64,000 bases of DNA from Bradyrhizobium murdochi (GTDB taxonomy: Bacteria; Pseudomonadota; Alphaproteobacteria; Rhizobiales; Xanthobacteraceae), in contig NZ_AXAU01000019.1 of NCBI RefSeq assembly GCF_000472965.1, forward strand, positions 62,001 through 126,000, given 5' to 3'. Shown here in pieces: positions 53,858-62,834 of this stretch; position 1 is the stretch's first letter; each line of letters begins with the position of its first letter. The notes below the pieces were generated by a model that saw only the letters and a list, made by a program, of their open reading frames with translations, searched no databases and was not told the origin of the DNA. The position numbers were made by a program, and so were the translations under genes.

Positions 53858-53955
53858 CGTCATTCCGGGGCGATGCGAAGCATCGAACCCGGAATCTCTC
53901 TCTCCCATACCACTTCGAGATTCCGGGTTCGCGCTGCGCGCGCCCCGGAATGACG
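53858..53955. repeat. Palindromic intergenic repeat (expanded variant)
   Basis: CGTCATTCCGGGGC and GCCCCGGAATGACG arms; the central palindrome is split, GGAATCTC and GAGATTCC being separated by a TCTCTCCCATACCACTTC insert. It lies between ddl and murB. Confidence 0.8.
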
Positions 53956-53956
53956 A

Positions 53957-54877
53957 CTATGCGGAAATCCCGATCCGCTTGATTTCCCAGTGCAGCTCGA
54001 TTCCAGAATTCGCTTTAACGCGCTCGCGCACGGTTTCGCCCAGCGTTTCAATATCATGCCCGGTGGCGTTGCCGGTGTTGATGAGGAAATTGCAGTGCAT
54101 TTCCGAGACCTGCGCCCCGCCGACGCGAAGCCCGCGGCAACCGGCGGCGTCGATCAGTTTCCACGCGCTGTTGCCGGGCGGATTCTTGAACGTGGAGCCA
54201 CCGGTCTTTTCGCGAATCGGCTGCGCGGTTTCGCGATGGCTCTGCACCTCGTTCATTCGCGCGCGAATGGTTTCGGCGTCCGTGATCTGCCCGCGAAAGC
54301 GCGCAGAGGTGAAAATGACTGAGGGGTCGACGCCACTGTTGCGGTAGACGAACTTCATGTCGGCATTGGAGAAGACATGCTTCGTGCCGTCACGGCCGAT
54401 GCCGGTCGCCTCGACCAGCACGTCCTTGGTCTCGCTTCCATTGGCACCGGCATTCATCCGCAACGCGCCGCCGATGCTGCCGGGAATGCCGAAGAAGAAT
54501 TCCATGCCGCCAATATTTGCGGCTGCCGCCGTTTCCGCCACGCGCTTGTCGAGCGCAGCCGTGCCCGCGCTCACGATATCGCCCTCGGGCCTGGTCTCGC
54601 CAAACGCCCGCGGCGACAAGCGGATCACCACGCCCGGCATACCGCCGTCGCGCACGATCAAATTGGAGCCGACGCCGACGACATAGACCGGCAATTCCTT
54701 CGGCAGCAGCTTTAAGAAATACGCGAGATCGTCTTCATCCGCCGGCGTGAACAACACCTGCGCCGGCCCGCCGACGCGAAACCAGGTCAATTCTGCGAGC
54801 GACTGGTTAGCCAACAGCCGCCCACGTAATTGCGGCAGCGCGGCTTTCAGATCGGGCGTGATGTCGGGAAAGGTCAT
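53957..54877 (-). CDS. murB: UDP-N-acetylenolpyruvoylglucosamine reductase
   Basis: A 306-residue FAD enzyme with TWFRVGGPAQVLFTPADEDD, VVGVGSNLIVRDGGMPGVVI, FGIPGSIGGALRMNAGANG and the catalytic-serine segment GGSTFKNPPGNSAWKLID, ending with MHCNFLINTGNATG. It reduces UDP-GlcNAc-enolpyruvate to UDP-MurNAc. Confidence 0.97.
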   Translation of the reverse strand: MTFPDITPDLKAALPQLRGRLLANQSLAELTWFRVGGPAQVLFTPADEDDLAYFLKLLPKELPVYVVGVGSNLIVRDGGMPGVVIRLSPRAFGETRPEGDIVSAGTAALDKRVAETAAAANIGGMEFFFGIPGSIGGALRMNAGANGSETKDVLVEATGIGRDGTKHVFSNADMKFVYRNSGVDPSVIFTSARFRGQITDAETIRARMNEVQSHRETAQPIREKTGGSTFKNPPGNSAWKLIDAAGCRGLRVGGAQVSEMHCNFLINTGNATGHDIETLGETVRERVKANSGIELHWEIKRIGISA

Positions 54878-55181
54878 GTCGCGCCAATCGCCTCGCGATA
54901 TGATTTGAGAACGTATCGCGTTTCGGCTTGCACCAACGCCCGGGGCTTACCCCTCTCCCCAACCCTACCCCGCAAGGGGGGAGGGAGCCTGAACAGCGTG
55001 CTCACCTCACGGTGTCCGAAGGCTTCTCCGGAGTACTTTCCAGTTCGCGGTGGAATAGAGCAAGTGAGGGACGCGCTGGCGGCAGGGCTCCCTCCCCCCT
55101 TGCGGGGGAGGGTTGGGGAGAGGGGTGGTGGCCGCACACGCTGACGTTCATGGCTACACTCCACTGCGACAGTAGTCATCA
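54878..55181. repeat. Large inverted repeat between murB and murC (54949-55126)
   Basis: The left arm (54949-54989) beginning ACCCCTCTCCCCAACCCT is mirrored almost perfectly by the right arm (55086-55126) ending AGGGTTGGGGAGAGGGGT, each 41 bases, with a 96-base centre. This is the same repeat type as the in-frame insert in uvrD. The rest of the gap shows no gene. Confidence 0.85.
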
Positions 55182-56585
55182 TCACCCCAACGCCTTCAAT
55201 TCGCTGGGCAGTGCGTAGGCCCATTGCGTGATGTTGCCGGCCCCTAAGCAGACGACGAGGTCGCCGGGGTTGGCGATGCCGCGGACGACTTTTGCGAGTT
55301 CCGTCGAACTCGGCAGCGGAATCACCTCGCGATGGCCATGCGCGCGCAGGCCGAGCACAAAATGGTCGCGGTCGATACCTTCGATCGGCGCCTCGCCGGC
55401 CGGATAGACTTCCGCAACGATGACCGCATCGGCATCGTTGAAGCAGGTACAAAATTCCTCGAACAGCGATTGCAGGCGGGTGAAGCGGTGTGGCTGCACC
55501 ACGGCGATGATCTTGCCGCCATAGGAATCGCGCGCGGCCTTCAATACCGCGGCGATCTCGACGGGATGATGGCCATAGTCGTCGATCACGGTGACGCCGT
55601 TCCACTCGCCGGTGCGGGTGAAGCGCCGCTTGACGCCGCCGAATGCCGCGATTGCCGTGCGGATCGCTTCGTCGGAGATGCCGAGTTCATGCGCCACCGC
55701 AATCGCTGCCGTCACATTCGACGCGTTGTGCCGGCCCGGCATCGGCAACACGATGTCCGTTATCTCGTGGGTGGCCTCCGTCTTGCGGTCGCGGATCGCA
55801 ATCTTGAACTTCGATCCGCCGGCGATCGGCGTCAGGTCCATCAGCCGCGCATCGGCCTGCGGGTTTTCGCCGTAGGTGATGATGCGGCGATCCTCGATCC
55901 GGCCGACAATGCTCTGCACGACCGGGTGATCGATGCACATCACCGCAAAGCCGTAGAACGGCACGTTCTCGACGAAATTGCGGAACGCGTCCTGGATCGC
56001 CTCGAAGGTCTTGAAATGATCGAGATGCTCAGGATCGACATTGGTGACGATGGCGACGTCGGTCGGCAGTTTCAAAAACGTGCCGTCGCTCTCGTCGGCT
56101 TCCACCACCATCCAGTCGCCCGCTCCCAGCCGCGCATTGGTGCCATAGGCGTTGATGATGCCGCCATTGATGACGGTCGGGTCGAGATTGCCGCCATCGA
56201 GCAGCGCCGCGACCATCGACGTCGTTGTGGTCTTGCCATGGGTGCCGGCAATCGCGACGCAGCTTTTCAGCCGCATCAGTTCGGCCAGCATTTCGGCGCG
56301 GCGCACCACCGGGATGCGCTGGGCGCGGGCCGCCATCAGTTCGGGATTATCGCGCTTGATCGCGGTCGAGACCACGACCACGTCGGCGCCGTCGACATTC
56401 TCGGCGCTGTGGCCGACCGAGACCTTGACGCCCTTCTCCCGCAGCCGCGCGACATTGCCGCTTTCGGAGGCGTCCGAGCCCTGCACGGTGTAGCCGAGAT
56501 TGACCAGCACTTCGGCGATGCCGCTCATGCCGATGCCGCCGATCCCGACGAAGTGAATGGGTCCGATCTCGCGCGGCAGTCTCAT
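55182..56585 (-). CDS. murC: UDP-N-acetylmuramate--L-alanine ligase
   Basis: A 467-residue Mur ligase with IHFVGIGGIGMSGIAEVL at the N-terminus, ATP loop GTHGKTTTTSMVAALL, and the middle-domain NVDPEHLDHFKTFE. It adds L-alanine to UDP-MurNAc. The start at 56585 (MRLPREIG) gives the family's normal length. Confidence 0.97.
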   Translation of the reverse strand: MRLPREIGPIHFVGIGGIGMSGIAEVLVNLGYTVQGSDASESGNVARLREKGVKVSVGHSAENVDGADVVVVSTAIKRDNPELMAARAQRIPVVRRAEMLAELMRLKSCVAIAGTHGKTTTTSMVAALLDGGNLDPTVINGGIINAYGTNARLGAGDWMVVEADESDGTFLKLPTDVAIVTNVDPEHLDHFKTFEAIQDAFRNFVENVPFYGFAVMCIDHPVVQSIVGRIEDRRIITYGENPQADARLMDLTPIAGGSKFKIAIRDRKTEATHEITDIVLPMPGRHNASNVTAAIAVAHELGISDEAIRTAIAAFGGVKRRFTRTGEWNGVTVIDDYGHHPVEIAAVLKAARDSYGGKIIAVVQPHRFTRLQSLFEEFCTCFNDADAVIVAEVYPAGEAPIEGIDRDHFVLGLRAHGHREVIPLPSSTELAKVVRGIANPGDLVVCLGAGNITQWAYALPSELKALG

Positions 56586-56762
56586 GAGTACGTCCTTGGC
56601 CGTCGTCGCCCGCCTTGTGCGCAATTGCGCACTGGGGCGGGGCGATCCAGTGTTCCGCGAAGCCAGTATTCCGAAGAGCCAAGGCTCAAATCAGGCGCCG
56701 CAGCTTACTGGATGCCCCGCTTTCGCGGGGCATGACAAGCGCTTTTTGGGCCGACGTGGACG
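56586..56762. repeat. Intergenic repeats between murC and murG
   Basis: Contains the palindrome GTGCGCAATTGCGCAC (56618-56633) and the hairpin ATGCCCCGCTTTCGCGGGGCAT (given here as ATGCCCCGC / GCGGGGCAT), related to the window's other intergenic repeats. No gene. Confidence 0.6.
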
Positions 56763-57863
56763 TCAAGTTCCCGCCGTTTTCATCACCAAATCGGCCAGCC
56801 GTTCCGCGGCATCGAGCCGGCCGACCTGGCGGGCAGCGGCAGCCATCGCGGTCAGCCGGGCGGGCTCGGCGGCAAAGGCAGAGATCTCGGCGGCCAGCCG
56901 GTCGGGGGTGAATTCTCCTTGCGGAATCCGCAAAGCGCCGTCCACCTTCGCCAATACGCCGGCATTGGCGAACTGGTCCTGGTCGATCGCCCCTGGCAAC
57001 GGCACCAAAATCGACGGCCGGCCGATCGCGGCGAGTTCCGCCACGGTGCCAGCGCCGGAGCGCGAAACCACGAGATGGCTGGACGCCAGCCGCGCCGGCA
57101 GGTCGGTAAAGAACGGCGCGAGCTCGGCCTTGATCTGGAGCCGGTCGTAGATCGCCCGCACCCGCGCCATGTCTTCCTCGCGCACCTGCTGCGTCAGGGC
57201 GATGCGGCTCCACAGCACCGGCTCGAGCCGTTCGATCGCGCCCGGCACGATGTCGCTCATCACCCGCGCGCCCTGGCTGCCGCCGACCACCAGCAAGCGC
57301 AGCGGCCCGTTCGGTTCCGGAGACGCAAACGGCTGCGCGGCGGCGGCAAGAATCGCCGGGCGCATCGGCGTGCCGACGGTAGTCGCCTTTCCCGCGAGCG
57401 AGGGATCGCGATCGAGCACGCCGGGCAGCGAGGTCGCGATCGCATTGACGCGCTTGGAGAGAAAGCGGTTGGCGCGGCCGAGCACGGCGTTGGCATCATG
57501 AATGATGCCGGGCACGCCGAGCAGCCGTGCCGCAATCAAAGGCGGCAGCGTCGGATAGCCGCCGAAACCGACCACGGCCGCGGGCTTCAGCCGCCGCACC
57601 AGGTTGAGCGCTACGACCGTTCCGTAGCCGAGCATGATAATGGTGCGTGCCAGCGACAACGGATTACGGCCGCGCACGGTCTCGCTCGGCACCACGTCGA
57701 TATTGTCGCGGGTAAAGAGCCCGCTATAGCGCAGCGCGCGGGCATCTGTTGCAAGCCGCACGCGCAGGCCGCGCTTGATGAGCTCAACCCCGAGCGCTTC
57801 AGCGGGAAACAAATGGCCGCCGGTGCCGCCGGCAGCCAGCAGAATGAGAGGCGTAGTGTCCAT
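56763..57863 (-). CDS. murG: Undecaprenyl-PP-MurNAc-pentapeptide GlcNAc transferase
   Basis: A 366-residue GT28 glycosyltransferase with the G-loops ILLAAGGTGGHLFPAEAL and VVGFGGYPTLPP, and the UDP-binding HLVVSRSGAGTVAELAAIGR with LVPLPGAIDQDQFANA. It makes lipid II from lipid I at the inner membrane. Confidence 0.97.
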   Translation of the reverse strand: MDTTPLILLAAGGTGGHLFPAEALGVELIKRGLRVRLATDARALRYSGLFTRDNIDVVPSETVRGRNPLSLARTIIMLGYGTVVALNLVRRLKPAAVVGFGGYPTLPPLIAARLLGVPGIIHDANAVLGRANRFLSKRVNAIATSLPGVLDRDPSLAGKATTVGTPMRPAILAAAAQPFASPEPNGPLRLLVVGGSQGARVMSDIVPGAIERLEPVLWSRIALTQQVREEDMARVRAIYDRLQIKAELAPFFTDLPARLASSHLVVSRSGAGTVAELAAIGRPSILVPLPGAIDQDQFANAGVLAKVDGALRIPQGEFTPDRLAAEISAFAAEPARLTAMAAAARQVGRLDAAERLADLVMKTAGT

Positions 57864-57901
57864 GGCTTCAAATAGCCGACGCCGCGGCGCTAGTCACGCC
57901 C

Positions 57902-59053
57902 TCAGGCGTAGCCGCGCGCCACGCCGGCCGCGTTCATCGATTCCACTTCGGTGCGCGGGCGCTGCCGCGTCAGCGCCAGCATCATGCCGACGCCATAGGC
58001 CAGCGAAATGATCGACGAGCCGCCATAGGAGATGAAGGGCAGCGTCATGCCCTTGGCGGGGATCAGTTGCAGATTGACCGCCATGTTGATGGCAGCCTGC
58101 ATGCCGAACAGGATCGCAAGTCCCGACGCCGCAAAGCGCGAGAACATGTCCTCGCTCGCGTAGGCCCGCGTCAGCGTGCGGATTACGACGAAAGCGAACA
58201 GCCCAACCAGCGCCAGGCACAGGATGATGCCGAATTCCTCCGCCGCCACCGCAAATACGAAATCGGTGTGGCTGTCCGGCAGGCTGCGCTTGGCGATGCC
58301 TTCGCCGGGGCCGAGCCCGAACCAGCCGCCGTTCCAGAACGCTTCCATTGCCATGTCGACCTGGAAGGTGTCGCCGGATGCCGGATTCAGGAAGCGCCTG
58401 ATGCGGCCCGCGACGTGCGGAACCAGCAGATAGGCGCTGAACAACCCGGCCATCGCGACGCCGGCCAGGCCGACCACCCAGATCATCCGCATGCCTGCGA
58501 TGAAGAACAGCGCGCCCCACACCATCAGGATCAGCATGGTCTGGCCGAAATCCGGCTCCATCACCAACAGCGCCACCAGCGTCAGCAGCAGCACCATCGC
58601 CATCGAGGTCGCCGGCATTTCCGGCCGCTTGGTCGATTCCGCAAACAGCCAAGCCGCCATCACGACGAAGGCAGGCTTGGCGGATTCGGAAGCCTGGATG
58701 TTGACGCCGAGCAGCGTGATCCAGCGCCGCGATCCCTTCACCTCGGCACCGAAGACGAGCGTCGCGACGATCAAGAGAACGCTCACCACGAACACCAATA
58801 GCGCAAGACGGCGGATCTGCCTGGGCGACAGGAACGATACCCCAATCAGCACCAGGAGAGACGGCAGCAGGAACAGCATGTGCCGGCTGAAGAAGTGGAA
58901 CGGATCGAGCCCGATCCGCGTCGCCACCGGCGGGCTCGCCGCCAGCGACAGGATGACGCCGCCCAGCATCAGCGCCATGATCGCGCCAAGCAGCAGCTTA
59001 TCCACGGTCCACCACCAGTCCGAAAACGGGGTGCGTTGGTCACGGGCGAGCAT
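57902..59053 (-). CDS. ftsW: Peptidoglycan glycosyltransferase FtsW
   Basis: A 383-residue SEDS protein with about ten membrane helices, including RWITLLGVNIQASESAKPAF, MLILMVWGALFFIAGMRMI, GPGEGIAKRSLPDSHTDFVF and the last-helix LPFISYGGSSIISLAYGVG. It polymerises glycan strands at the septum with FtsI. The start at 59053 (MLARDQRT) is preferred. Confidence 0.96.
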   Translation of the reverse strand: MLARDQRTPFSDWWWTVDKLLLGAIMALMLGGVILSLAASPPVATRIGLDPFHFFSRHMLFLLPSLLVLIGVSFLSPRQIRRLALLVFVVSVLLIVATLVFGAEVKGSRRWITLLGVNIQASESAKPAFVVMAAWLFAESTKRPEMPATSMAMVLLLTLVALLVMEPDFGQTMLILMVWGALFFIAGMRMIWVVGLAGVAMAGLFSAYLLVPHVAGRIRRFLNPASGDTFQVDMAMEAFWNGGWFGLGPGEGIAKRSLPDSHTDFVFAVAAEEFGIILCLALVGLFAFVVIRTLTRAYASEDMFSRFAASGLAILFGMQAAINMAVNLQLIPAKGMTLPFISYGGSSIISLAYGVGMMLALTRQRPRTEVESMNAAGVARGYA

Positions 59054-59330
59054 GGGCGTTCCCAAAATGGCAGAGGTAACGCCCATTGGTGGGGCAGGAT
59101 GGTTTATGGGGGGTTAATGAGATGGGTAACTTTTGAGAAAGCGCGCTCTCGCGCCTCACAATAAGTCGTCATACCCGCGAAGGCGGGTATCCAGTACGCT
59201 GCGGCTTCTCGGTTCAATCACCAGCGTCTCTGGAATACTGGGTCACCAGCCGGAGCCTGTCATCGGGCGCGCATTCGCGCGACCCGTTGGCGGGTGACGA
59301 CAGTTGATAGGTGGAACGAAGCGATAGCCA
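59054..59330. repeat. Intergenic repeat region between ftsW and the DUF5107 gene
   Basis: From about 59168: GTCATACCCGCGAAGGCGGG (hairpin) and later GTTGGCGGGTGACGAC, a weak inverted repeat. It marks the left edge of a two-gene insertion in the cell-wall cluster. No gene. Confidence 0.5.
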
Positions 59331-60773
59331 TCATTTTATTCTTGTCTCGGCTGCGATCAGCTCTTTGCCGTCCATGGTCGTGATCGTCAGCCGCACCTGA
59401 TCGCCGCTGCCGCCGGCAGGGATCGGCGCGGAAATGCGATTTCCGTTGTTCGGGTCGGCTTCCACGGTGTCGTTGAACAATATCGCATCGCCGTACTTCA
59501 ACGCTACGCGCAACGGCGTGGTCGGTTCGATACTGAAGAATTGAAGATTCACGCCCGAAGCTGCAGCCGAGAAATTGACCAGGATATTCTCGTTCGCATC
59601 CGTCACGTCGCTCATGCCGACGGTCGGGCTGTAGGTCTCCGTGACAGACACTTCGCCCCGTGCGGGAAGCTTGGCGCGGTGGAAAAACTGGTCCGACACG
59701 CCCGCCCACAATTCGACGTAAGGCCGCGCTTCGCTCGGGTCCTTGCGTGCGTCGGTTTCGTTGGTGAACGACGGAAATCCCCACGTCCACATCTTCAGTC
59801 CCCGCGTGACCGTATTGTCGGCGATGCGGATGATCCCCTCCTCGTTGTCGTGATTGATCACACCCCAGAAGTTTCCGCCCTGCATATCGGGCGCCGCGTA
59901 CGCGATGCCCATTGTCGGCCAGTTCTTGAAGTAGCGCAGTTTTTCGAAACGGCTCTTGCCTGGACCAAAGCTCTCATCACCTTCGGACAGATTGGCCGAC
60001 CAGGCAGGCGTGCTGTAGGCCTCGATCGGCGCAATGATTTCGGCGCCGCCGGTCGTCTTGGGGTTCTTCGGGTCCGAGCCCGGCGCCAGCGTCGTGCACG
60101 TCCAGTACTCGTAATCGATCATCTGGGGTTGCGGATTTTTCAGGACCACGCGCGCATCAAGCGCGGCGCGTTTCGCTTTCAGCGTGACGTAGTAAGTCGC
60201 TTCGATACCCGTCGGCCCCTTGAGGAACTGCGTTGGTGCCGCGGAATACGCGACATCATCCTTGAGCGACATCGACACCGTCACTTCGCCGGCACTCTCC
60301 TTCACGACCTTAAAGTCCCACGGCTTCAGCCACGTCTTGCCGTGCTCGGGATCCGGGAAGGTGGGGAAGATGCCGCCATACACCATCAGCCAGTCGTAAT
60401 AAAAGACGCCGGCCTTCATCCCGTAAGGCACGCCTACTTCAGTGCGATAAAGTTGTTCGTGGCCAGTCGGCTTGTAAATGATGGAAAGAATGCGTCCGCC
60501 AAATTCAGGCAACAGCGTTACCTTCAGGTAACGATTCTCGAGCACGTAGGTCCTGAACGCACGATCGACGATGGTTTTCTTGTCGAGCGACCCGTCGACG
60601 AATCCGTTCTCCGCAGAGGTCGCGTAGCTGACGGTGCTCCAGGTGATCGTGGACTCGCTGAGAGATACGGTGTCGGGCGGCGCCGAATACACGACAGCAG
60701 GAAGCGCACCGGCCGCCAATACGACGGCAACCACGAGGCTGATACGGCGATGTCGGAAAGCTTGAATTGCCAT
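59331..60773 (-). CDS. Secreted DUF5107-like protein (aldose-epimerase fold)
   Basis: A 480-residue protein with a signal peptide (ISLVVAVVLAAGALPAVVYS) followed by a galactose-mutarotase-like domain. RTYVLENRYLKVTLLPEFGG and RILSIIYKPTGHEQLYRTEV match the DUF5107 start, and a beta-sandwich domain follows (LPARGEVSVTETYSPTVGMS). DUF5107 proteins are presumed carbohydrate-active; the substrate is unknown. It is not a normal member of the cell-wall cluster and stands between ftsW and murD. The ATG at 60773 starts just before the signal peptide. Confidence 0.85.
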   Translation of the reverse strand: MAIQAFRHRRISLVVAVVLAAGALPAVVYSAPPDTVSLSESTITWSTVSYATSAENGFVDGSLDKKTIVDRAFRTYVLENRYLKVTLLPEFGGRILSIIYKPTGHEQLYRTEVGVPYGMKAGVFYYDWLMVYGGIFPTFPDPEHGKTWLKPWDFKVVKESAGEVTVSMSLKDDVAYSAAPTQFLKGPTGIEATYYVTLKAKRAALDARVVLKNPQPQMIDYEYWTCTTLAPGSDPKNPKTTGGAEIIAPIEAYSTPAWSANLSEGDESFGPGKSRFEKLRYFKNWPTMGIAYAAPDMQGGNFWGVINHDNEEGIIRIADNTVTRGLKMWTWGFPSFTNETDARKDPSEARPYVELWAGVSDQFFHRAKLPARGEVSVTETYSPTVGMSDVTDANENILVNFSAAASGVNLQFFSIEPTTPLRVALKYGDAILFNDTVEADPNNGNRISAPIPAGGSGDQVRLTITTMDGKELIAAETRIK

Positions 60774-60892
60774 TTCCGTGGCCTTCGAACGGACCTGATA
60801 CCATTCTAGAGTAAAATCTTCACCTATATGGAGGGCGTGTCCACGCAATATCTCCGAAACATGGAAATCACTCTATCTGAAGGGCTTTGACG

Positions 60893-61387
60893 ATGGGCGA
60901 CGTGACGGAGAATTTGCTTCAGAGCCGATGGTCAGAGTACCAGCGGCTGCTTGCGGTCCACGCGTCTTATGCGGCACTCGTCCGGCTGGCCGAAATGGAT
61001 AATGTCCTGAGCCAAGAGGGTGCGACTTGGCCGATTCCACACAAGTGGGTAGTGATCGTTCAAAATGAGACGATACCCGATGAGTTATACAGGAAGGCCC
61101 TCGCTGAGGCGGAGCAAAATGTCTCGCGCTTGAAGCGGATACTGGGTGTCGGGACCAACTTCACGCATGAGGAGATGGTGCTCGCTATCACCCTCCGCGT
61201 TGAACTTCAGTTACTGGCTGAACTTTTATTAAAAAGACGCGGGGCAATCGAGTTTGCCCCCGATTTGGCCGACGAGGATCTCCGAGAAATTTCCAGATAT
61301 TCCCAGAATGTCTCCGCATTTCGTGCCGCCAAGGCGACAGCAAAGCGAAACTGGGGGATTCCGATCCGGTCTTCTTGGTTTGAGTAA
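60893..61387 (+). CDS. Unrecognised soluble helical protein
   Basis: A 164-residue protein, predicted mostly alpha-helical, with a patch of basic residues at the end (RAAKATAKRNWGIPIRSSWF). It has a GAAGGG ribosome binding site and an ATG at 60893; a TTG two codons upstream is possible. More codons end in A/T than in the neighbouring mur genes. It is the only plus-strand gene inside the cell-wall block, convergent with murD. No family was recognised. Confidence 0.65.
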   Translation: MGDVTENLLQSRWSEYQRLLAVHASYAALVRLAEMDNVLSQEGATWPIPHKWVVIVQNETIPDELYRKALAEAEQNVSRLKRILGVGTNFTHEEMVLAITLRVELQLLAELLLKRRGAIEFAPDLADEDLREISRYSQNVSAFRAAKATAKRNWGIPIRSSWFE

Positions 61388-61429
61388 AGGGCACAGGTTT
61401 CTTCCTGCCACCCGCCAATTAAGAAGCCC

Positions 61430-62830
61430 TCACACCACCGGCTTCACGCCGGGCATCGCCGTCACGAGATCGCGGAACGCGGCGCCGCGGATTTCGAAAT
61501 TGCGGTACTGGTCGAACGAAGCGCAGGCCGGCGACAATAGTACCACGGGATCGACCAGCCCCGACGCCTCGGCATCGCGCGCCGCGTTCGCCACTGCCAC
61601 ATCGAGCGTCTCCGAAATCTCGTGCGGCACGCGCTCGCCCAGCGTTCCCGCAAACTCCTGCGCGGCTTCGCCGATCAGATAGGCTTTTCGGATGCGCGGA
61701 AAGTATTCGGCGAGCCCGGTGATGCCGCCCTGCTTCGGCTTGCCGCCGGCGATCCAGAAGATGTCGGCGAACGACGACAGCGCATGGGCGGCGGCATCCG
61801 CGTTGGTGCCCTTGGAGTCGTTGACAAACAGCACGTTGCCGCGGCGGCCGACCTGCTCCATGCGGTGCGCCAGCCCTGGAAAGCTGCGCAGACCGTTTTG
61901 CAGCGTATCGGTGGAGATACCCATCGCCAGCGCGCAGGCCGAGGCGCATGCTGCGTTCTGCGCGTTGTGCAGGCCGCGCAGCGAACCGATGCCGCCCAGC
62001 CTTGCGACCTCGTTGCGCGCGCCGCCGGAGGCCTGCACGACGGTTTCGCGCTCGACATAGACGCCGTCGGGCAAGGGATTCTTCACGGAGATCCGCACCA
62101 CGCGCCTTCCCGCCTGGTCGAGCCGGTCGGCGATGTTGCGACACCAGATGTCGTCAACGCCGACGATCGAGGTGCCCTGCGGCTGCACGCCGGCAACCAG
62201 CCGCGCCTTCACCGCGGCATAGTTTTCCAGCGTGCCGTGGCGATCGATGTGGTCTTCGCTGACATTGAGCAGGATCCCAACGGATGGATCGAGCGAAGGT
62301 GCCAGATCGATCTGGTACGACGACATCTCGACCACATGCACGCGTCCCATCCGCGGCGGCTCCAACGAGAGGATCGCGGTGCCGATATTGCCGCCCATCT
62401 GGGTATCGTAGCCGGCGACCTTCATCAGATGCGCGATCAGCGCCGTCGTAGTGGACTTGCCGTTGGTGCCGGTGATGGCGACGAAGGGCGCCTCGGGCGC
62501 GTGACGGCGGCGCTCCCGGCAAAACAGTTCGATGTCGCCGATCACCTCAATGCCGGCCTGCCGCGCCATCAGCACGGACCAATGCGGCGCCGGATGCGTC
62601 AGCGGCGCGCCGGGGGTGAGGACCAGGGCCGAGAAATTCGACCACGATACGGTGCGCAGATCGGCCGTGGTGAAACCAGCCTGCGCCGCCTTGGCGACAT
62701 TGTCGGCGCTGTCATCGCCCGCGATCACTTCCGCGCCGCCAGCCTTGAGCGCGTGGCAACCCGCCAGCCCCGAACCGCCGAGGCCGAACACGGCGACCGT
62801 TTTGCCTGCGAAGGAAGTGATGGGAATCAA
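61430..62830 (-). CDS. murD: UDP-N-acetylmuramoylalanine--D-glutamate ligase
   Basis: A 466-residue Mur ligase with N-terminal TVAVFGLGGSGLAGCHALKA, ATP loop AITGTNGKSTTTALIAHLMK, NVSEDHIDRHGTLENYAAVK and the C-terminal LFVNDSKGTNADAAAHAL. It adds D-glutamate. It ends four bases before the mraY gene's downstream neighbour order would predict: mraY precedes it with a 4-base gap. Confidence 0.97.
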   Translation of the reverse strand: MIPITSFAGKTVAVFGLGGSGLAGCHALKAGGAEVIAGDDSADNVAKAAQAGFTTADLRTVSWSNFSALVLTPGAPLTHPAPHWSVLMARQAGIEVIGDIELFCRERRRHAPEAPFVAITGTNGKSTTTALIAHLMKVAGYDTQMGGNIGTAILSLEPPRMGRVHVVEMSSYQIDLAPSLDPSVGILLNVSEDHIDRHGTLENYAAVKARLVAGVQPQGTSIVGVDDIWCRNIADRLDQAGRRVVRISVKNPLPDGVYVERETVVQASGGARNEVARLGGIGSLRGLHNAQNAACASACALAMGISTDTLQNGLRSFPGLAHRMEQVGRRGNVLFVNDSKGTNADAAAHALSSFADIFWIAGGKPKQGGITGLAEYFPRIRKAYLIGEAAQEFAGTLGERVPHEISETLDVAVANAARDAEASGLVDPVVLLSPACASFDQYRNFEIRGAAFRDLVTAMPGVKPVV

Positions 62831-62834
62831 GCGA

